A DNA stretch of 34,173 nucleotides. It comes from Allomyces macrogynus ATCC 38327 (lineage: Eukaryota > Blastocladiomycota > Blastocladiomycetes > Blastocladiales > Blastocladiaceae). The notes under the pieces are model-generated. The model did not search any database. It saw only the letters and a program-made list of their open reading frames with translations, and was not told where the DNA came from. The stretch lies in contig GG745351.1 in NCBI GenBank assembly GCA_000151295.1, positions 937,599 to 971,771 on the forward strand. The letters are read 5' to 3'. The translations under genes were made by a program, and so were the position numbers. Below, piece by piece: positions 19,703 through 31,500 of this stretch (positions are counted from its first letter, which is position 1; each line of letters begins with the position of its first letter).

Positions 19703-22700
19703 ATGGCCGACGCCAAGTATTTCTCCAAAGGTACGCTCGAGCTCAACCGTCGCCAATGACCGAACAGAGGATCTAAATGCTCACCTGCGCTCTCTTCGTT
19801 CTAGGCAAGGCGACCGAGCTCGATGCCGAGTTTCGGCTCGCCGACAAGGCAGGCAAAGGCGCCAAAAAGAAGGAGATCCTCAAGCGCGTGATTGCCAACA
19901 TGACCATGGGCACCGACATGAGTTCTTTGTTCCACCAAGTCATCCAGTGCGCCGCCTTGCCCGGCATCGACGTCAAGAAGATGATTTACCTCTACCTGAT
20001 CAACTACGCCAAACAGGTGCCTGATCTCTGCACGCTCGCCGTTAATTTGCTTCTCAAGGTACTCCTTGCCGTGCAACCGGGCGCGCTCCCGCGAAGCACC
20101 TTGATTCCTGAAGCTCACAGTGCGAATTCCTCGCCGTTTAGGACACGCGCGACCCGAACCCGCTCACGCGCGCTCAGGCGCTGCGGACCATGGGCTACAT
20201 TACGACGCCCGAAATGCTCGACAGCATGTGCGACGCTCTGCGCGCCGCGGCCAAGGACGACGACCCATTTGTACGCAAGACGGCCGTCGTCGGCATCTCC
20301 AAGCTGTTCATCAACAGCGCCGACATGTGCCAGAGCGAAGGGTTCCTCGAGACGCTGTCAGAGATGGTCTACGACGCCAACGGCGCGGTGCGTCGTTGCC
20401 GAAGCCACAGTAGTGACGAAGTCGTTCTTTGGCTGACCTGGATCGATTTATAGGTCATGGCGTCTGCGCTGGCCGTACTCAAGGAAATTGCGCCGCACGC
20501 TCCGTCCGTGATGCTGCAACTCGACTTAACCAAGGCCAGCAAGCTCATTACCGCTCTCGACGAGTGCAGCGAGTACGGACCGTTTTGATGCATTCCACGA
20601 TGTCAACGGACTTTCGCTGACCGTTCTGTTTCCGATCAGGTGGTACCAAGTCTACGTGCTTGACGCTTTGATGCAGTTCGTGCCGGCGACGTCCGACGAC
20701 GCACTTCTCGTTTGCGACCGCATCACCAACCGGCTGCAGCACGCCAACTCAGCCGTGAGCATGACGGCGCTCAAGGTGATTCTGCACCTGCTCGACTACG
20801 TGCTCAACGACGACGCGGTCGCGAGCATGTGCGGCAAGCTGACGCCGCCACTCATCACGCTCATGTCGCGCAGTGCCGAGATTCAGTACACGGCGCTGCG
20901 CAACATTGTTCTGATCCTCGACAAGCGGCCACAAGTGCTCGCCAACGAGGTCAAGGCCTTCTTCTGCAAGTACAACGACCCCATCTACGTGAAAATGGCT
21001 AAGCTCGAAGTCTTGATCAGATTGGTCAACGAAAAGAACTGCCCACAGGTACTGCTCGAGCTGAAAGAGTACGCGTCCGAGGCGGACGTCGAGTTTGTGC
21101 GCAAAGCTGTCAAGTGCATTGGCCGGTGCGCGATCCAGATCGAGCCCATGGCCGACGCATGCATTCGTGTGCTCATGGACCTGATTGAGACGCGCGTGTC
21201 GTACGTGCTGCAAGAGGCCGTCGTCGTGCTCAAGGACATTTTCCGCCGGTACCCGAACCGGTACGAGCAGTTGCTCGGCGCGCTGACCGAACAGCTCGAG
21301 GCAATTGACGAGCCCGACGCGAAGGCCGCCTACATTTGGATTCTCGGGCACTATGCGGGGAACATTGCAGGCGCGTGCGACGCCCTACGCATGTTCCTCG
21401 CCGACATTCTGCTCGACCCGGCCAACGTGCAGCTTGCGCTCCTGAACGCGGCCGTCAAGACGCGCATTGCCCAAGCGGCCGGGTCTGACGCGCTGCTCGA
21501 CGAGATTGTTGCGCACTTGACCGACAATGTCGATAACCCCGACGTGCGCGACCGCGCGATCATGTACGGCCGCCTATTCAAGCAGCACCCGGCCGTGATT
21601 CAGCGCGTTCTCGCTGCGCCGAAACCCACGATCTCGCTCGAGTCGGACGGAGTTCCACCGCATCTCGTGCACGAACTTCTCCTGGAACTCGGGTCTCTCG
21701 CGTCGATCCTGCACCGGCCCGCGGCCACGTTCCTCGGCGCGACTGCCGTCAAGTCGGTCCTTCCGGGTCAGGCCGACGGCGACAACAACGCCATGGGCGG
21801 CGGGTACGCGGACACGGCCGACCAGAGCGTCACGCAGCAGCAGAAGCAGTCTCCGTCCGCCGGCGGCGCGAGGGCCATGAACCTGCTCGACATGGACGAG
21901 CCGGCCGCTGTGGTCCCGTCCCCGGCCCCGATGGGCGGGTACCGCCCCGCGTCGCCCGGCACGGTCTCGTCGGCGATCGACAACGTGGCGTCGTCCATGT
22001 CGTACCAGCAGCAGCTGTCGAGTCTTGCCGGTGCGGTTCCGTCGGTCGCCGCCGGATCCATGTCGCAGTCGTCGAGCATGCGCGCGATTTCGCCGACGCA
22101 GGGGATAGCTGACATGGGCGGCAGCGCGACGGGGTCGCCGTACCAGCGGCCGTCGATGGTGCCCGAGGAGCCGAGCGGGCTCTTGGATGGGCCTGCTCCG
22201 ATGGCGCCGGTGCAGCCGGCCGCGTTTGGGGCCGCGCCCGGGATGGGCCAGATGTATGGTGGAACTGCGCCGACTGCGTCCACCGCTGGCGCGAACGGGT
22301 TTGGCGGGGCAGCGAGCGGTTTTGGCGCTGCAGCGGGTGGGTTCGGTGGTGCCGCGACCGGTTTTGGAGGTGCAGCCAGTGGTTTCGGCGGCCCTACGAG
22401 CGGGTTCGGCGTGGCTACCAGCGGCTTTGGCGGCCCTGCGAGTGGTTTCGGCGCCGGTGGAATCAGCGCCCCCTCCGCGCTCGGCGGTCTCCCTGCCGAC
22501 CTGGCCGGCATGTCGCTCGCGTCGCCCGTGGTCGTTTCCGACACGCTCCTGCTCGCCCGCGAAAACGGCAAGTGTCTCGAGATCCAGGGCGCGATGCGGC
22601 GCGACCCCTACGCGCCCGCCGGCACGCATCGGCTGTGCCTGGCCATGAAAATGTCGAATGCCGGGATCGCGGCCATGGACGGGCTCATGATCCGGCTCAA

Positions 22701-23323
22701 CGTGAACCCGTTCGGCCTGCAGCTCGACATGAACGCCAAGCTGCCGATCGTGCGCCCCGGGTCGGTTCCTGTGCCCGTGACGGTGCCGCTCGTCGCGGGT
22801 CCCGTCCCACCGTACGCGAGCTGGCCGGAAATTGCCAAGTCGAAACCGCTCACAGTGCAGGCCGCGATTCGCACGCCGACCGGCACCGAGTTTTTCTTGA
22901 TTCCGGCACCCGTGCAGGAAATGGTGTCGGGCGAGGTGGTCACGGACCCGGAGGCGTACGCGATGCTCCAGGGGTCGGGCCAGGTGCAGGTCAAAACGCT
23001 CGCGAGCGTCAACATGGACCGGATCGTGGCGCGTTTGAAGACTCTGCGCGTTACGGTTGCGCCGCCGACCAATGTGAATGGGGTGCGGTCTTGGTTTTCA
23101 CGTGTCGATCCGGTGGAGAGTGATGGGGGCTGACTGGTTGACTCTGTAGACCAAGCGGGTCGTTGTCTCGGGGTGCCTGCTGGGCGGGCAAAAGTTTGCC
23201 GTGCAGCTCGCGGCACCCGAGACCACGGCGAGCGCGACGGGCCCCGTGCAGATCAAGTCTGCGGCCGCGATCCCGAACTTGGACGCCGGTATCATGGAGT
23301 TTGTCGAGTCGCTGGCGGTGTAG
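19703..23323 (+). CDS. AP-1/AP-2 complex beta subunit (beta-adaptin)
   Basis: The six-exon model is join(19703..19730, 19805..20058, 20142..20387, 20454..20572, 20640..23073, 23150..23323), 1084 aa, with introns of 66-83 bp. The N-terminal trunk (about 1-600) matches beta-adaptins: MADAKYFSKGK, KKMIYLYLINYAK, DPNPLTRAQALRTMGYI, VRKTAVVGISKLF and RLQHANSAVSMTALKV. The hinge has a clathrin box LLDMD (631-635) and a GFG repeat tract (about 769-826). The C-terminal ear spans about 837-1084 and ends in the short last exon (TKRVVVSGCLLGG). The protein is the large beta chain of heterotetrameric adaptors that link cargo and clathrin at the trans-Golgi, endosomes or plasma membrane. I cannot decide between AP-1 and AP-2, and one beta may serve both. 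Every intron was placed so that family motifs continue across the join. Confidence 0.95.
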
Positions 23324-24231
23324 CCCTTTGGAGGGTATGGAGCCGGGACGACTCTGCGCGTGCAAGTGCAATTGTGTCGCGGGCTGGAGTATGAGGGGCC
23401 GAGGGACTGGGACTGGCAAGGAAGGGATCGAAGTGAAGATCAATACGGGAACACCGCTGATTTGGTCGACGATACGGGAGGCTCGCGGAAAGGTGTGAGC
23501 CGTGAACGCAGAAGATGGGGAAAGTGATAATCGCCACTTCGCGTTGCAGGCGAAATGGGCCACTTGCAGGTCACATCGTCGTTCAAGGACGGCCATCAAC
23601 CGCGCCCGGCGGTGCTCGGCGGCGTCTCTGGGCCATGGGCGACTGCACATCGGCATCGCAGTCAACAGTGCCCAGCAGCTCTCGCTCAGACCAGGAGATG
23701 TTTGTTTCGCCAATTAGCGTCTCGTCGCGATCACGCCTGGAGATGTGCCTTGCCAGGTGGCTGAGCCACACTCACCCGAACAACGAATGTCAGGGCAAAT
23801 GCGTAAAAAATTGCGGATCAGCGCCACGAATCTGGATCAAACAAGCTTGAAACGAGCAACAACTGGCATCATGAATTTGATCGTGTTGCTGCTCCAGCGA
23901 GAGGAACAGAAACTCAAAAAAACGTTGCCGAATACTTAGGAGAAACGTGCAAATTTTGTCACACGGGCCGGGCGGCGTGTTGACGCGGCGGCGTGCCGGC
24001 AGACGCAGTTTCAAAACGCATGTTCCGGCCATCGACGTTATCTTCGAAATATGTCGCCCATGCTGGCCGACACGATCCCCCTGGTCTCTCCTGCAACCGC
24101 ACGACCTCATGGCCGCCGCGATATAAAAGCGAGCACGGCCCACGCCCCCGCGCTTCCTCCGCTTCACCGCCGCCGAGTCCACCACTTTCTCTCGCTCGGC
24201 CCAATCCCGGCGTCGATATAGACGGACCAGC
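23324..24231. other. Intergenic region with nucleotidase promoter
   Basis: About 900 bases with no coding segment recognised. The left part should be the adaptin 3'UTR. An A/T-rich patch (aactcaaaaaaacg, about 23910-23925) and a TATA box lie before the nucleotidase. Confidence 0.45.
24122..24128 (+). promoter_or_regulatory. TATA box of the 5'-nucleotidase gene
   Basis: TATAAAA, followed by GCGAGC, lies 110 bases before the ATG at 24232. Transcription would start near 24150, giving a leader of about 80 bases. A second, weaker tata occurs near 24218 but is too close to the ATG. Confidence 0.65.
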
Positions 24232-26448
24232 ATGAAGATCCAGCTCCTGACGCTCCTCGCCGCGCTGGCCGTACTTACGGCCGACGCGCGGCCCGTCGAC
24301 AAGAAGAAGTGCCGCCCGAAGGGCACGCGGCCTGTGCACAATGGCGGTATCGTTGTCGGCAACCCGAACTACCAGCCGAACCGCCCTTCGTACCCTTGGT
24401 GCGTTTGCCCGATTCGAGATCTGACACGGTGGAGACGATCGGCGACAACGAAACCAGTGCTGATACTTTTTTTATCCGTCCGCGAATAGGGAGCATCCGG
24501 AGCAGCCTGGCGTGATTCCTGGCCACCCGAGCCCGTACACGCCGCCAACGTCTGGCAAGGAGCCATGGAAGCCGTGCACGCCGATCCAGGTCGGCCAGCC
24601 CTACTGCCCGTGCCACGGCAATGGCAACGGCAACGGTAACACGACCGTTCCTGGCGGTAACACGACTGTTCCCGGCGGCAACACGAACACGACAGTTCCC
24701 GGCGGCATCGACATCACGAAGCCGCTGCCCAACGACAACAAGCCGTGGAACATCACGATCGTGCAGTACGCTATCCGTTCCCGCTTCCGTGCACGATTTC
24801 GTCTGCGAGAGGCAGCAAACTGACAGTTATCGCGGCAATGTAGCACCAACGACATCCACGCGCACCTCGACCAGTTCAACTCGGGCGGTGCCGACTGCAC
24901 GGCCAAGAACATTGCCGACGGCAAGTGCTATGGCGGCATCGCGCGCATCAAGACGGTCGTCGACAAGCTCCGCGCAGCGCACAACCAGAGCTACCTGCTC
25001 GATGGTGGTGACAACTTCCAGGTGTGTTGGCAGCCAGCTCGTGACTTGCTGAACCCTCTCCACCTGTTTTCCTCACCACGTGCGCATCGATATCGTAGGG
25101 AACGCTCTTCTACACCTACTACAAGGGCAACGTGTCGGCCGACTACATGAACGCCATCGAGTACGACGTGACGACTGTCGGCAACCATGAGTTTGATGAC
25201 GGCGCGGCCAATCTCGCGCAATTCGTTAAGCGTCTGCGCTTCCCGGTTGTCTCGGCTAATATGGACGTTTCGGGCGAGCCCGTGCTCAAAAACCTGATCG
25301 CACCCTACACGGTCTTGACCAAGTACGGCTCACGCTTGGGCGTAATCGGGTTCATGACCTCGACGCTTAACGATATTGCGCCGCTCGCGTCCAAGATCAA
25401 GGTCGAGGACCCGGTGCTGGCGGTGCAGCGCGCCGTCGACGAGCTGCACGGCAAGGGCATCAAGCGCATCATCTGCGTCTCGCACAACGGGTACCAGGAC
25501 GACAAGCGCGTCGCGGCCAACACGCGCGGCGTCTCGCTGATTGTCGGTGGTCACTCGCACACGCTGCTCAACAAGAACACGTCGATGGCCGAAGTGCAGG
25601 GCCCGTACCCGACTGATGTCAAGAACCTCGACGGCAAGTCGACCTACATTGTGCAGGCCAAGAAGTTTGGTGAGTGGGTCGGTACGCTCGACCTGGCCTG
25701 GGACAAGGACTCGAACCTGATTGCCGTCAACGGCGACCCGATCCGGCTCACGACCGATATTGCCAAGGAGCCCAAGTTTGACGCCATGGTCCAGGAATGG
25801 CGCAAGCCGTTTGACGCGATCGCGCAGCAAGTGGTTGGCACGGCCACTGCCGACCTGCTCAACTCGGGGTGCACGGGCCAGTCGTGCCCGCTTGGCAACA
25901 TGGTCGCCGACGCGATTGCGCGCGCCTACACGGGCAAGCGCACCGACCTGCCGCGCGTCGCGCTCGTCAACTCGGGCGGTCTGCGCGCCGGGATCCAGGC
26001 TGGTCCGATCAACCTCGGCACGATCCTGACGGTGCTGCCGTTCCAGAACTTTGTTGTCGATAATGTGGTCGACGGCCAGTACATCAAGGACCTGCTCGAG
26101 AACCTGGCATCGATGCAGAACGCCAAGCAGAACAAGGCCCTGATCTCGTTTGGTCAGGTCTCGGGCGTGCGCGCCGTGTTTGACCGCAAGCAGCCCGCCG
26201 GGTCGATGGCGACCAAGATCACGGTCGACGTCAAGGCTGCCGACGGTACTGTCACACAGGAGCCGCTCGACTTGAAGAAGCAGTACGTGTTTGTGACCAT
26301 CGACTTTGTCGCCACGGGCGGCGACAACATTGTGCCGACGCCCTTCACCGCGCCCACGGGCGCGCTGCTGTCGGACGCGGTGCTCGACTACATCAAGACG
26401 TTCCCAGACGGCAAGCTGCCGTCGTTCAAGGACACGCGTCTGCAGTAA
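24232..26448 (+). CDS. Secreted 5'-nucleotidase / metallophosphoesterase
   Basis: The model is join(24232..24398, 24490..24765, 24844..25021, 25099..26448), 656 aa, with introns of 91, 78 and 77 bp. A signal peptide (LLTLLAALAVLTADA) leads into about 125 residues of Pro-rich, Cys-containing sequence with GNGNGN and three TTVPGGN-like repeats. The metallophosphoesterase domain has D151 and H153 (NDIHAH), D204 (GGDNFQ), GNHE (235-238), VSHNG and GGHSH (H359, H361). The C-terminal 5'-nucleotidase domain has NSGGLRAG and a following LPFQNF. The family releases phosphate from nucleotides, typically outside the cell, for nucleoside or phosphate scavenging. No GPI-type tail is seen (it ends KDTRLQ), so I infer secretion. 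Substrate specificity (AMP, UDP-sugar or other) cannot be read. Confidence 0.93.
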
Positions 26449-27753
26449 AGCAGGGTCGTTTTGCCGAGCGTGCAGAGTGTGGGCGTGAGTGAGTGGGTGT
26501 GGGTTGACGAGCAACAAGCGAGGATTTAGAGGCGGCTCGCAATGAGTCGCGTGCTTGTTCGCCATGATTTACTTGTTGCAGTAATGTATCGATTCTGCTG
26601 GCCCATCTTTCTTCCTTTGCCGGCTAGTTGGGCGCTTCCAGCCGGTGTGCGCAACATGCTGCCGGCTGGCCGCCGGAGGCGGCGGGGACTCTCCTCGGGC
26701 TGGTGGGGCAATCGTTTGATGGGCTCGTCGCCGGTGCTGACGTCGACGCTCCTTCGTGTTGCATGGCAGATCTCGAGTCGCGTCTTGACTGGTTTGGCGG
26801 CGGCAGCACGTGTCCGGGGCTGTTCGAGATGCAGCAAGCGGAGGATTCGCCACAAGCGGGTCCCCCGCTTTGGGCGCGCGGCGTTTGGCACTTGGTTTTG
26901 TCACGCGTTTGTGTTCAGGTTTGCGCGCCGCCTGAATGAAATCGTGAATCGCTGTTGTTCGGGTTTGAGGAAAAGGGCCAGGTTGAAGTGACTAGAGTCT
27001 AATTCGAGGGTTTCGAGTCGTTTTTGACCCAGGTCGCTGGTGATTTACTGCGCCTCTCGCCAGGTCAAAAACAGCAGTCAAAAACGAGGAAAGGCTTTCA
27101 TCCGCTCAACCGCGCTACTGTCGGCTCTTGACGCCCAGGGCACCCCCCACCTCGCCTTCGCCACGGGATTGGCCGCCAACCGCCGCCAAATCAAAAATCC
27201 AACCGCAACGCAACCCATCCCACCCTCACCCGTCGGCATCAAACCAACGTCCCGGCCGACCGGCAAAAAGAGACCGTCGCCCCACCATCCTGCTCTCGAT
27301 GAACGTCTGCAACCAATTCTCTCTCACGCGGCGTCCCTCGACTTGATTTACCACTCCCGAGCGCACGGCAACGCGGCCCAACATCAAGCGACCGCCGCCC
27401 GCGCAGTGTTCCCGCGCCGCTGCCGTCCTCGTCGTTGCTCCGAGTCTCTCAGTTCTCACTGTCACCCACCCGCGCGCGTCCAACTCTACCGGCCCGCTCT
27501 GGATCAACAGCTCAACTGCGCCCCCGACAAGCCAACTGCCGCTGTCCGGGCCAGCAATTCGCGGCACTTGATCCCTCGCGATTGGCCGTTATCTCGTACC
27601 CGCGTCCTGCCCTGCGTTGACTGGCCGTGGTATACTTCCCGACCCGCTCAACAACTTTTGCCGCTGGAAACTCGAGTCTCCAGCCGTCTGGTGTTCTCGT
27701 GCGACTCGCACGCCCGCTTGCCTCGACTCGACTCCTCCAACTACTTGGCCGTC
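26449..27753. other. Long intergenic region before ceramide synthase
   Basis: About 1.3 kb without a supported gene. The frame of the ceramide synthase start is open for about 230 codons upstream of its ATG, but that stretch is Pro/Arg/Ser-rich with no motif and reads like a leader. No TATA box or repeat array stands out. Confidence 0.4.
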
Positions 27754-29180
27754 ATGGCACGCAAGCTCTCGCGCTCGGCCGCAAGCGAGCTGCGCGCACG
27801 GCGCCAGGCGTACGAGGAGAAGCACGATCTTGCGCTTGCCGACGCGGCGGCCGCCAAGGGCATCCCGCATGACGACTGGAAGCCGCACCCGGCGATGCGC
27901 GTGTACCGCGATCACCAGATTGGTACATTTTACCTCTTCACACTCGCACGGGTGAAGATGAGCAGCGGTGCCCTTTCCGGTTGGTCCTTGCAGCTGACCC
28001 GCTCCACGCCGCTGCGATGCTCTGGGTAGACATTCCGCTCGCCATCCTGCTCCTCTGCTACGCCGGCGCGACCATGAGCCCAACATCCGTCTTTTCCAAA
28101 TTCGCCTACCCGTCCTACGAGCTGCCGGTGGCGGAGCCCGGACAAGAGCCGCTCTACGACAAGGGCTGGTGGGATCTGGCGTTTGTCGGCTACTATGTCG
28201 TGTTTTGGACGTTTGCGCGCGCCACGGTCATCGACTACTTCATCAAGCCGCTCGCGCAGGCATGTGGTGCGCCCAAGCGGTTATGGGACCGGTTTGGCGA
28301 GCAAGGATGGCTCGTCGTCTACTACACGCTCGCATTCAGCGTCGGATTCGTACGTTTCGCTGCGGGCGCTCTTCCCCCACCTTTTCGTCGGCTCTGTTGG
28401 CGCGGGAACCGATGTGCCGGTTGATGGTGCAAATGATCGTTTCTTTGACTGACCTTGGTGCTGCTCCTTCGCCTGAACAGAACATCATCTACAACAGCTC
28501 GTACTGGCTCAACACGGAGCAGTTCTGGGTCGGTCCGTACCGCACGCGCCCAGCCCACCGGCATGTTGTCCGCCTGATCAGGATCAGAATGGCTCACATT
28601 CGCCGCTTCGAATCTAGACTACCCGCACAAGTACGTGACGGGCTGGTTCAAGACCTACTACTTGCTGCAACTCGCGTTCTGGATCCAGCAGCTCTTCGTC
28701 GTGCACATTGAGAAGCCGCGCAAGGACTATGCGCAGTACATTGTGCACCATCTCGTGACGTGCGCGCTGCTCGTGTCGTCGTACCTCGGCAACTTTACGC
28801 GCATCGGCAACGCCGTGCTCGTGACCATGGACGTGGCCGACATTTTCCTGTGCTCGGCCAAGTGCTTCAACTACGTCAAGTGGCGCAACCTGTGCGACAC
28901 GACATTTGTCGTGTTCGTCGCCGTGTGGCTGTTTTCGCGGCACTACGTCTTCTACTACATTGTGCGGTCGATCTGGACCGACGCCTACCGGGTCGTCGAG
29001 CTCAAGTGGGACCCGGATAACGACCACTACGCGTCGGTCAACACGCTCAACTACTTTTTGGTCCTGTTTGCCGTCCTGCAGGTGTTGCTCATTTATTGGC
29101 TCTACCTGATCGTGCGTGTCGTGCTCAAGGTCGTCAGCGGCAACAAGGCCGAGGACAACCGGTCCGACGACGAGGACTAG
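27754..29180 (+). CDS. LAG1: Ceramide synthase (LAG1/LAC1 family, TLC domain)
   Basis: The model is join(27754..27922, 27994..28349, 28481..28532, 28618..29180), 379 aa, with introns of 71, 131 and 85 bp. The tiny 52-bp third exon (NIIYNSSYWLNTEQFWV) is required for continuity into DYPHKYVTGWFKTYYLLQ. Several membrane spans are visible. The Lag1 motif follows HH236-237 (HHLVTCALLVSSYLGNFTR, RIGNAVL, MDVADIFLCSAKC), including the two histidines and the D..D pair thought to be catalytic. The enzyme joins a fatty acyl-CoA to a sphingoid base in the ER membrane to make ceramide. The acidic C-terminal tail (NRSDDED) follows the last span and recalls the acidic, casein-kinase-2-type tails known in the family. 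No homeobox-like domain is present, as usual in fungi. Confidence 0.94.
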
Positions 29181-30011
29181 AGCGGTGATCCCGTCGGAAT
29201 CGTGGAGCGGGCGCGGTCGGTTCGGCCCCTCGCTGTGCGCTGCAGCCGCTCGTCCCTCAACCTGTTCATTTTTTGATTCGGTTTGGTTTTATTTTGGTTT
29301 TGTCGTTCTCGTGATCGTTTGGGATCTGGTGCGGCGCAAGAACGGCGTCGGTGTGTGGGCATTCGTGTCGGGGCCGTCTGGTCGTCCGCCGTTGTTTCGT
29401 GGGTTATCCATTGCAATCGTCGCGTCATACATGACTTCTGTCCCTCCGTCCCGTCCTTGTCCACCAGCTTTGAGAGCGTGAGCTCGTCGTTGAACACTCG
29501 GAATAACAAGCGGACGCGAGGAGGAAGTGAATGGGCAGGGATGTTCGCCACTCACGTGGGTCGTTCCAAACGCTTCAAGAACCGCTGGCGACTCGCAACG
29601 AGTTGTGATCATGAACGGCCGCAGTTCATTTCATTGCTGCTCTCTAGCACTGCAGCAAACGTCCAACATAACAGCAACCCTTCATCATGGCCTGCCGCGA
29701 CCACGCTGAACAACACTTCCCGTATCGGGCCCAGGACAACAGCTGCACCATCCCCTTGCGACCCTCTCCTCTCCACCCTGTTTTGCGACTCGCTCTCTGC
29801 CTTCCATTCTGACGAGCCTGGCGCTCTCGGCTTAAGGCGTTTTGGTTCACACACCATCTCACATTGTGTTTTACATTGTGTTCTTTTTTCCACGGATACA
29901 GGTGCTTTGGTATGGTGGTGACGTTCTCCACCAATTTTGACCGCCAAGCGTTCAATGGTGGTCGCAGCGCTGACATCTCCTCAGTTTCGATTTCATAGTC
30001 AAGATGGCTGA
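29181..30011. other. Intergenic region, ceramide synthase 3' side
   Basis: About 830 bases with no supported gene. A T/G-rich stretch after the stop (ttttattttggttttgtcg, near 29287) is probably 3'UTR. The right end may hold further, unrecognisable parts of the NADPH oxidase relic. Confidence 0.4.
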
Positions 30012-30880
30012 TGGCCACTGCTGCCCTACTACTTGTGGTCCTAAGCACTGTTCATCTGTACGATCTATGTCTTTGAGTGCCTCCTGTTCATCTACCGCGG
30101 CCAGCAACCAACAATGATTGAGTGCGTCGTCATGCACCCAAACAACACCATGGAACTCCAGTTCAACAAGCCGTCCATGACCTACGCACTGGGCCAGTGG
30201 GTCTTCATCAACCTGTTTGAAGTTGCGCCTTTGCAGTAGCACCCGTTCACGCTCATGTCATGTCCTGAGGAGTGGTATGCGTCAGTGTACCTCCAGCTTG
30301 TTGGCGACTGGATGGAACAAGCCGTGCGTGTGCTCGGGTGCATGGACAAGAAGAATGTGCATGACCCGCCATGACTGCGCGTCAATGGGCCGTACGCGGC
30401 CCCCACCGACTGCACGTTTGATAACAATAACGTGATTAGCATGGCCGCCAGGATTGGCGTGACGCCGTTCGCGTCGGTTCTCAAGTCGCTCAGGTTCCGC
30501 ACGAGTACTGAACTGGACTTGGTGCTGCGCAAGGTCGATTTCTTTTGGGTGAATCGTGACAAGCAGGCGTTTGAATGTTCCAGGCCAAACTGCGCAGTTT
30601 CGAGTCGATGCTGCCGTCGCAACTGCTTCAGTGCCATCTCTATTTGACAGAAAAGCTCGGGCTTGATGCGATTCACAACTACTGTTTGAATGCTGCAGGC
30701 GCCGACTTTGATCCGATCACGCAGCTGCGCGCGTAGTTGCAGTTTGGCCGGCCGGATTGGGAGCACGAGCTGGCCATGATTCGCGACCAGGTGCTCGCCA
30801 CGAATGTCGGGGTCAAGCGGAAGTTGCGGATCGCGTGTTTCTTTTGTGGGCCGCCGCCGGTCGTGAGGGCGTTGTGCGAC
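30012..30880 (+). pseudogene. NADPH oxidase (NOX / gp91phox family), decayed C-terminal half
   Basis: The translation follows the C-terminal FAD/NADPH half of NOX proteins: ECLLFIYRGQQ, then MHPNNTMELQF, LGQWVFIN, HPFTLM (FAD-binding HPFT), VGDWMEQAV, RIGVTPFASVLKS, FFWVNRDKQAFE, LQFGRPDWEHEL and CFFCGPPP. The reading is broken by TAA 30042-30044, TAG 30237-30239, TGA 30372-30374, a one-base loss near 30577 (inside the conserved AFEWF) and TAG 30734-30736. The glycine of the usual GxGIGVTPF is Arg. The haem-binding membrane half is not found upstream. Active relatives pass electrons from NADPH to oxygen, producing superoxide. Three different stop codons plus an indel make programmed recoding implausible. 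The downstream end is uncertain. Confidence 0.85.
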
Positions 30881-31500
30881 GTGTGCATTGTCTTGTCGAA
30901 CGGCCAGGTCGACCTGGGTATCTTCAAGGGACCATTTTTGAGTGCCGAGTCGTGGTGTTGCATTTTGGGGGTTGTGTCTTGTCCCAAAAAATTGTCGTTT
31001 TGCATTTGCAAGCTGCTGAATTCGATTGAAAAGATGTCGCGACCTTGTTGACTGCATGGTCCACCCGCAAGCAGGGACACAACGCCGTGCCACAAGAAAC
31101 CGTGTATGTATGCCTTCGCTGCCGTCCATTCCAGCGCGTCTTTTAAAAGTCGGCCACGGAGCGCGGAGTCCTTTCTCTGGCATGACGGTTGTGCAAAACC
31201 AGAACCCAGCCGCGAAGACCTTGTTTTGTTTTGATAGATTTTATCGAAAGCAAATGCTTTCCCTTCTCCACCGGTTTTGCTGGCCGTTTGCTCGATTGTT
31301 GGTACGGCGAAGGACATGAAGTGAGGAGGTGTTGCTAGGAGATGATCACTGTCCCGGGCGTGTGCCCGCCGCGTCCCGTCCCGCATCCATGACCTCGCTC
31401 GGCCTCGCTCCACCTCCACCCATGGTCACGTATACCTGCGTCTCGTCGATCGTGACCACGTCGTCGTTCGACGCGCACCGATGGACCGCGGCTTCGCCGC
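30881..31500. other. Region between NADPH oxidase relic and SH3 relic
   Basis: About 620 bases with no recognisable coding segment. The similarity to the oxidase fades after CDVC near 30875. A degraded linker or unrelated sequence follows. Confidence 0.4.

Noticed and set aside
21574..22629. Minus-strand open frame of 351 codons inside beta-adaptin
   Set aside because: Antisense to the well-supported adaptin exon 5, Arg/Gly/His-rich, no motif.
25330..26565. Minus-strand open frame of 411 codons opposite the nucleotidase
   Set aside because: Antisense to a gene with clear catalytic motifs; produced by strong third-position GC bias.
30042..30736. Stop-codon readthrough or a variant genetic code in the NADPH oxidase segment
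   Set aside because: All three stop codons occur, with an indel as well, and the intact genes in the window use TAA, TAG and TGA as ordinary stops.
30182..31183. Minus-strand open frame of 333 codons opposite the NADPH oxidase relic
   Set aside because: The plus strand shows NOX homology over the same bases; the antisense product has no recognisable features.
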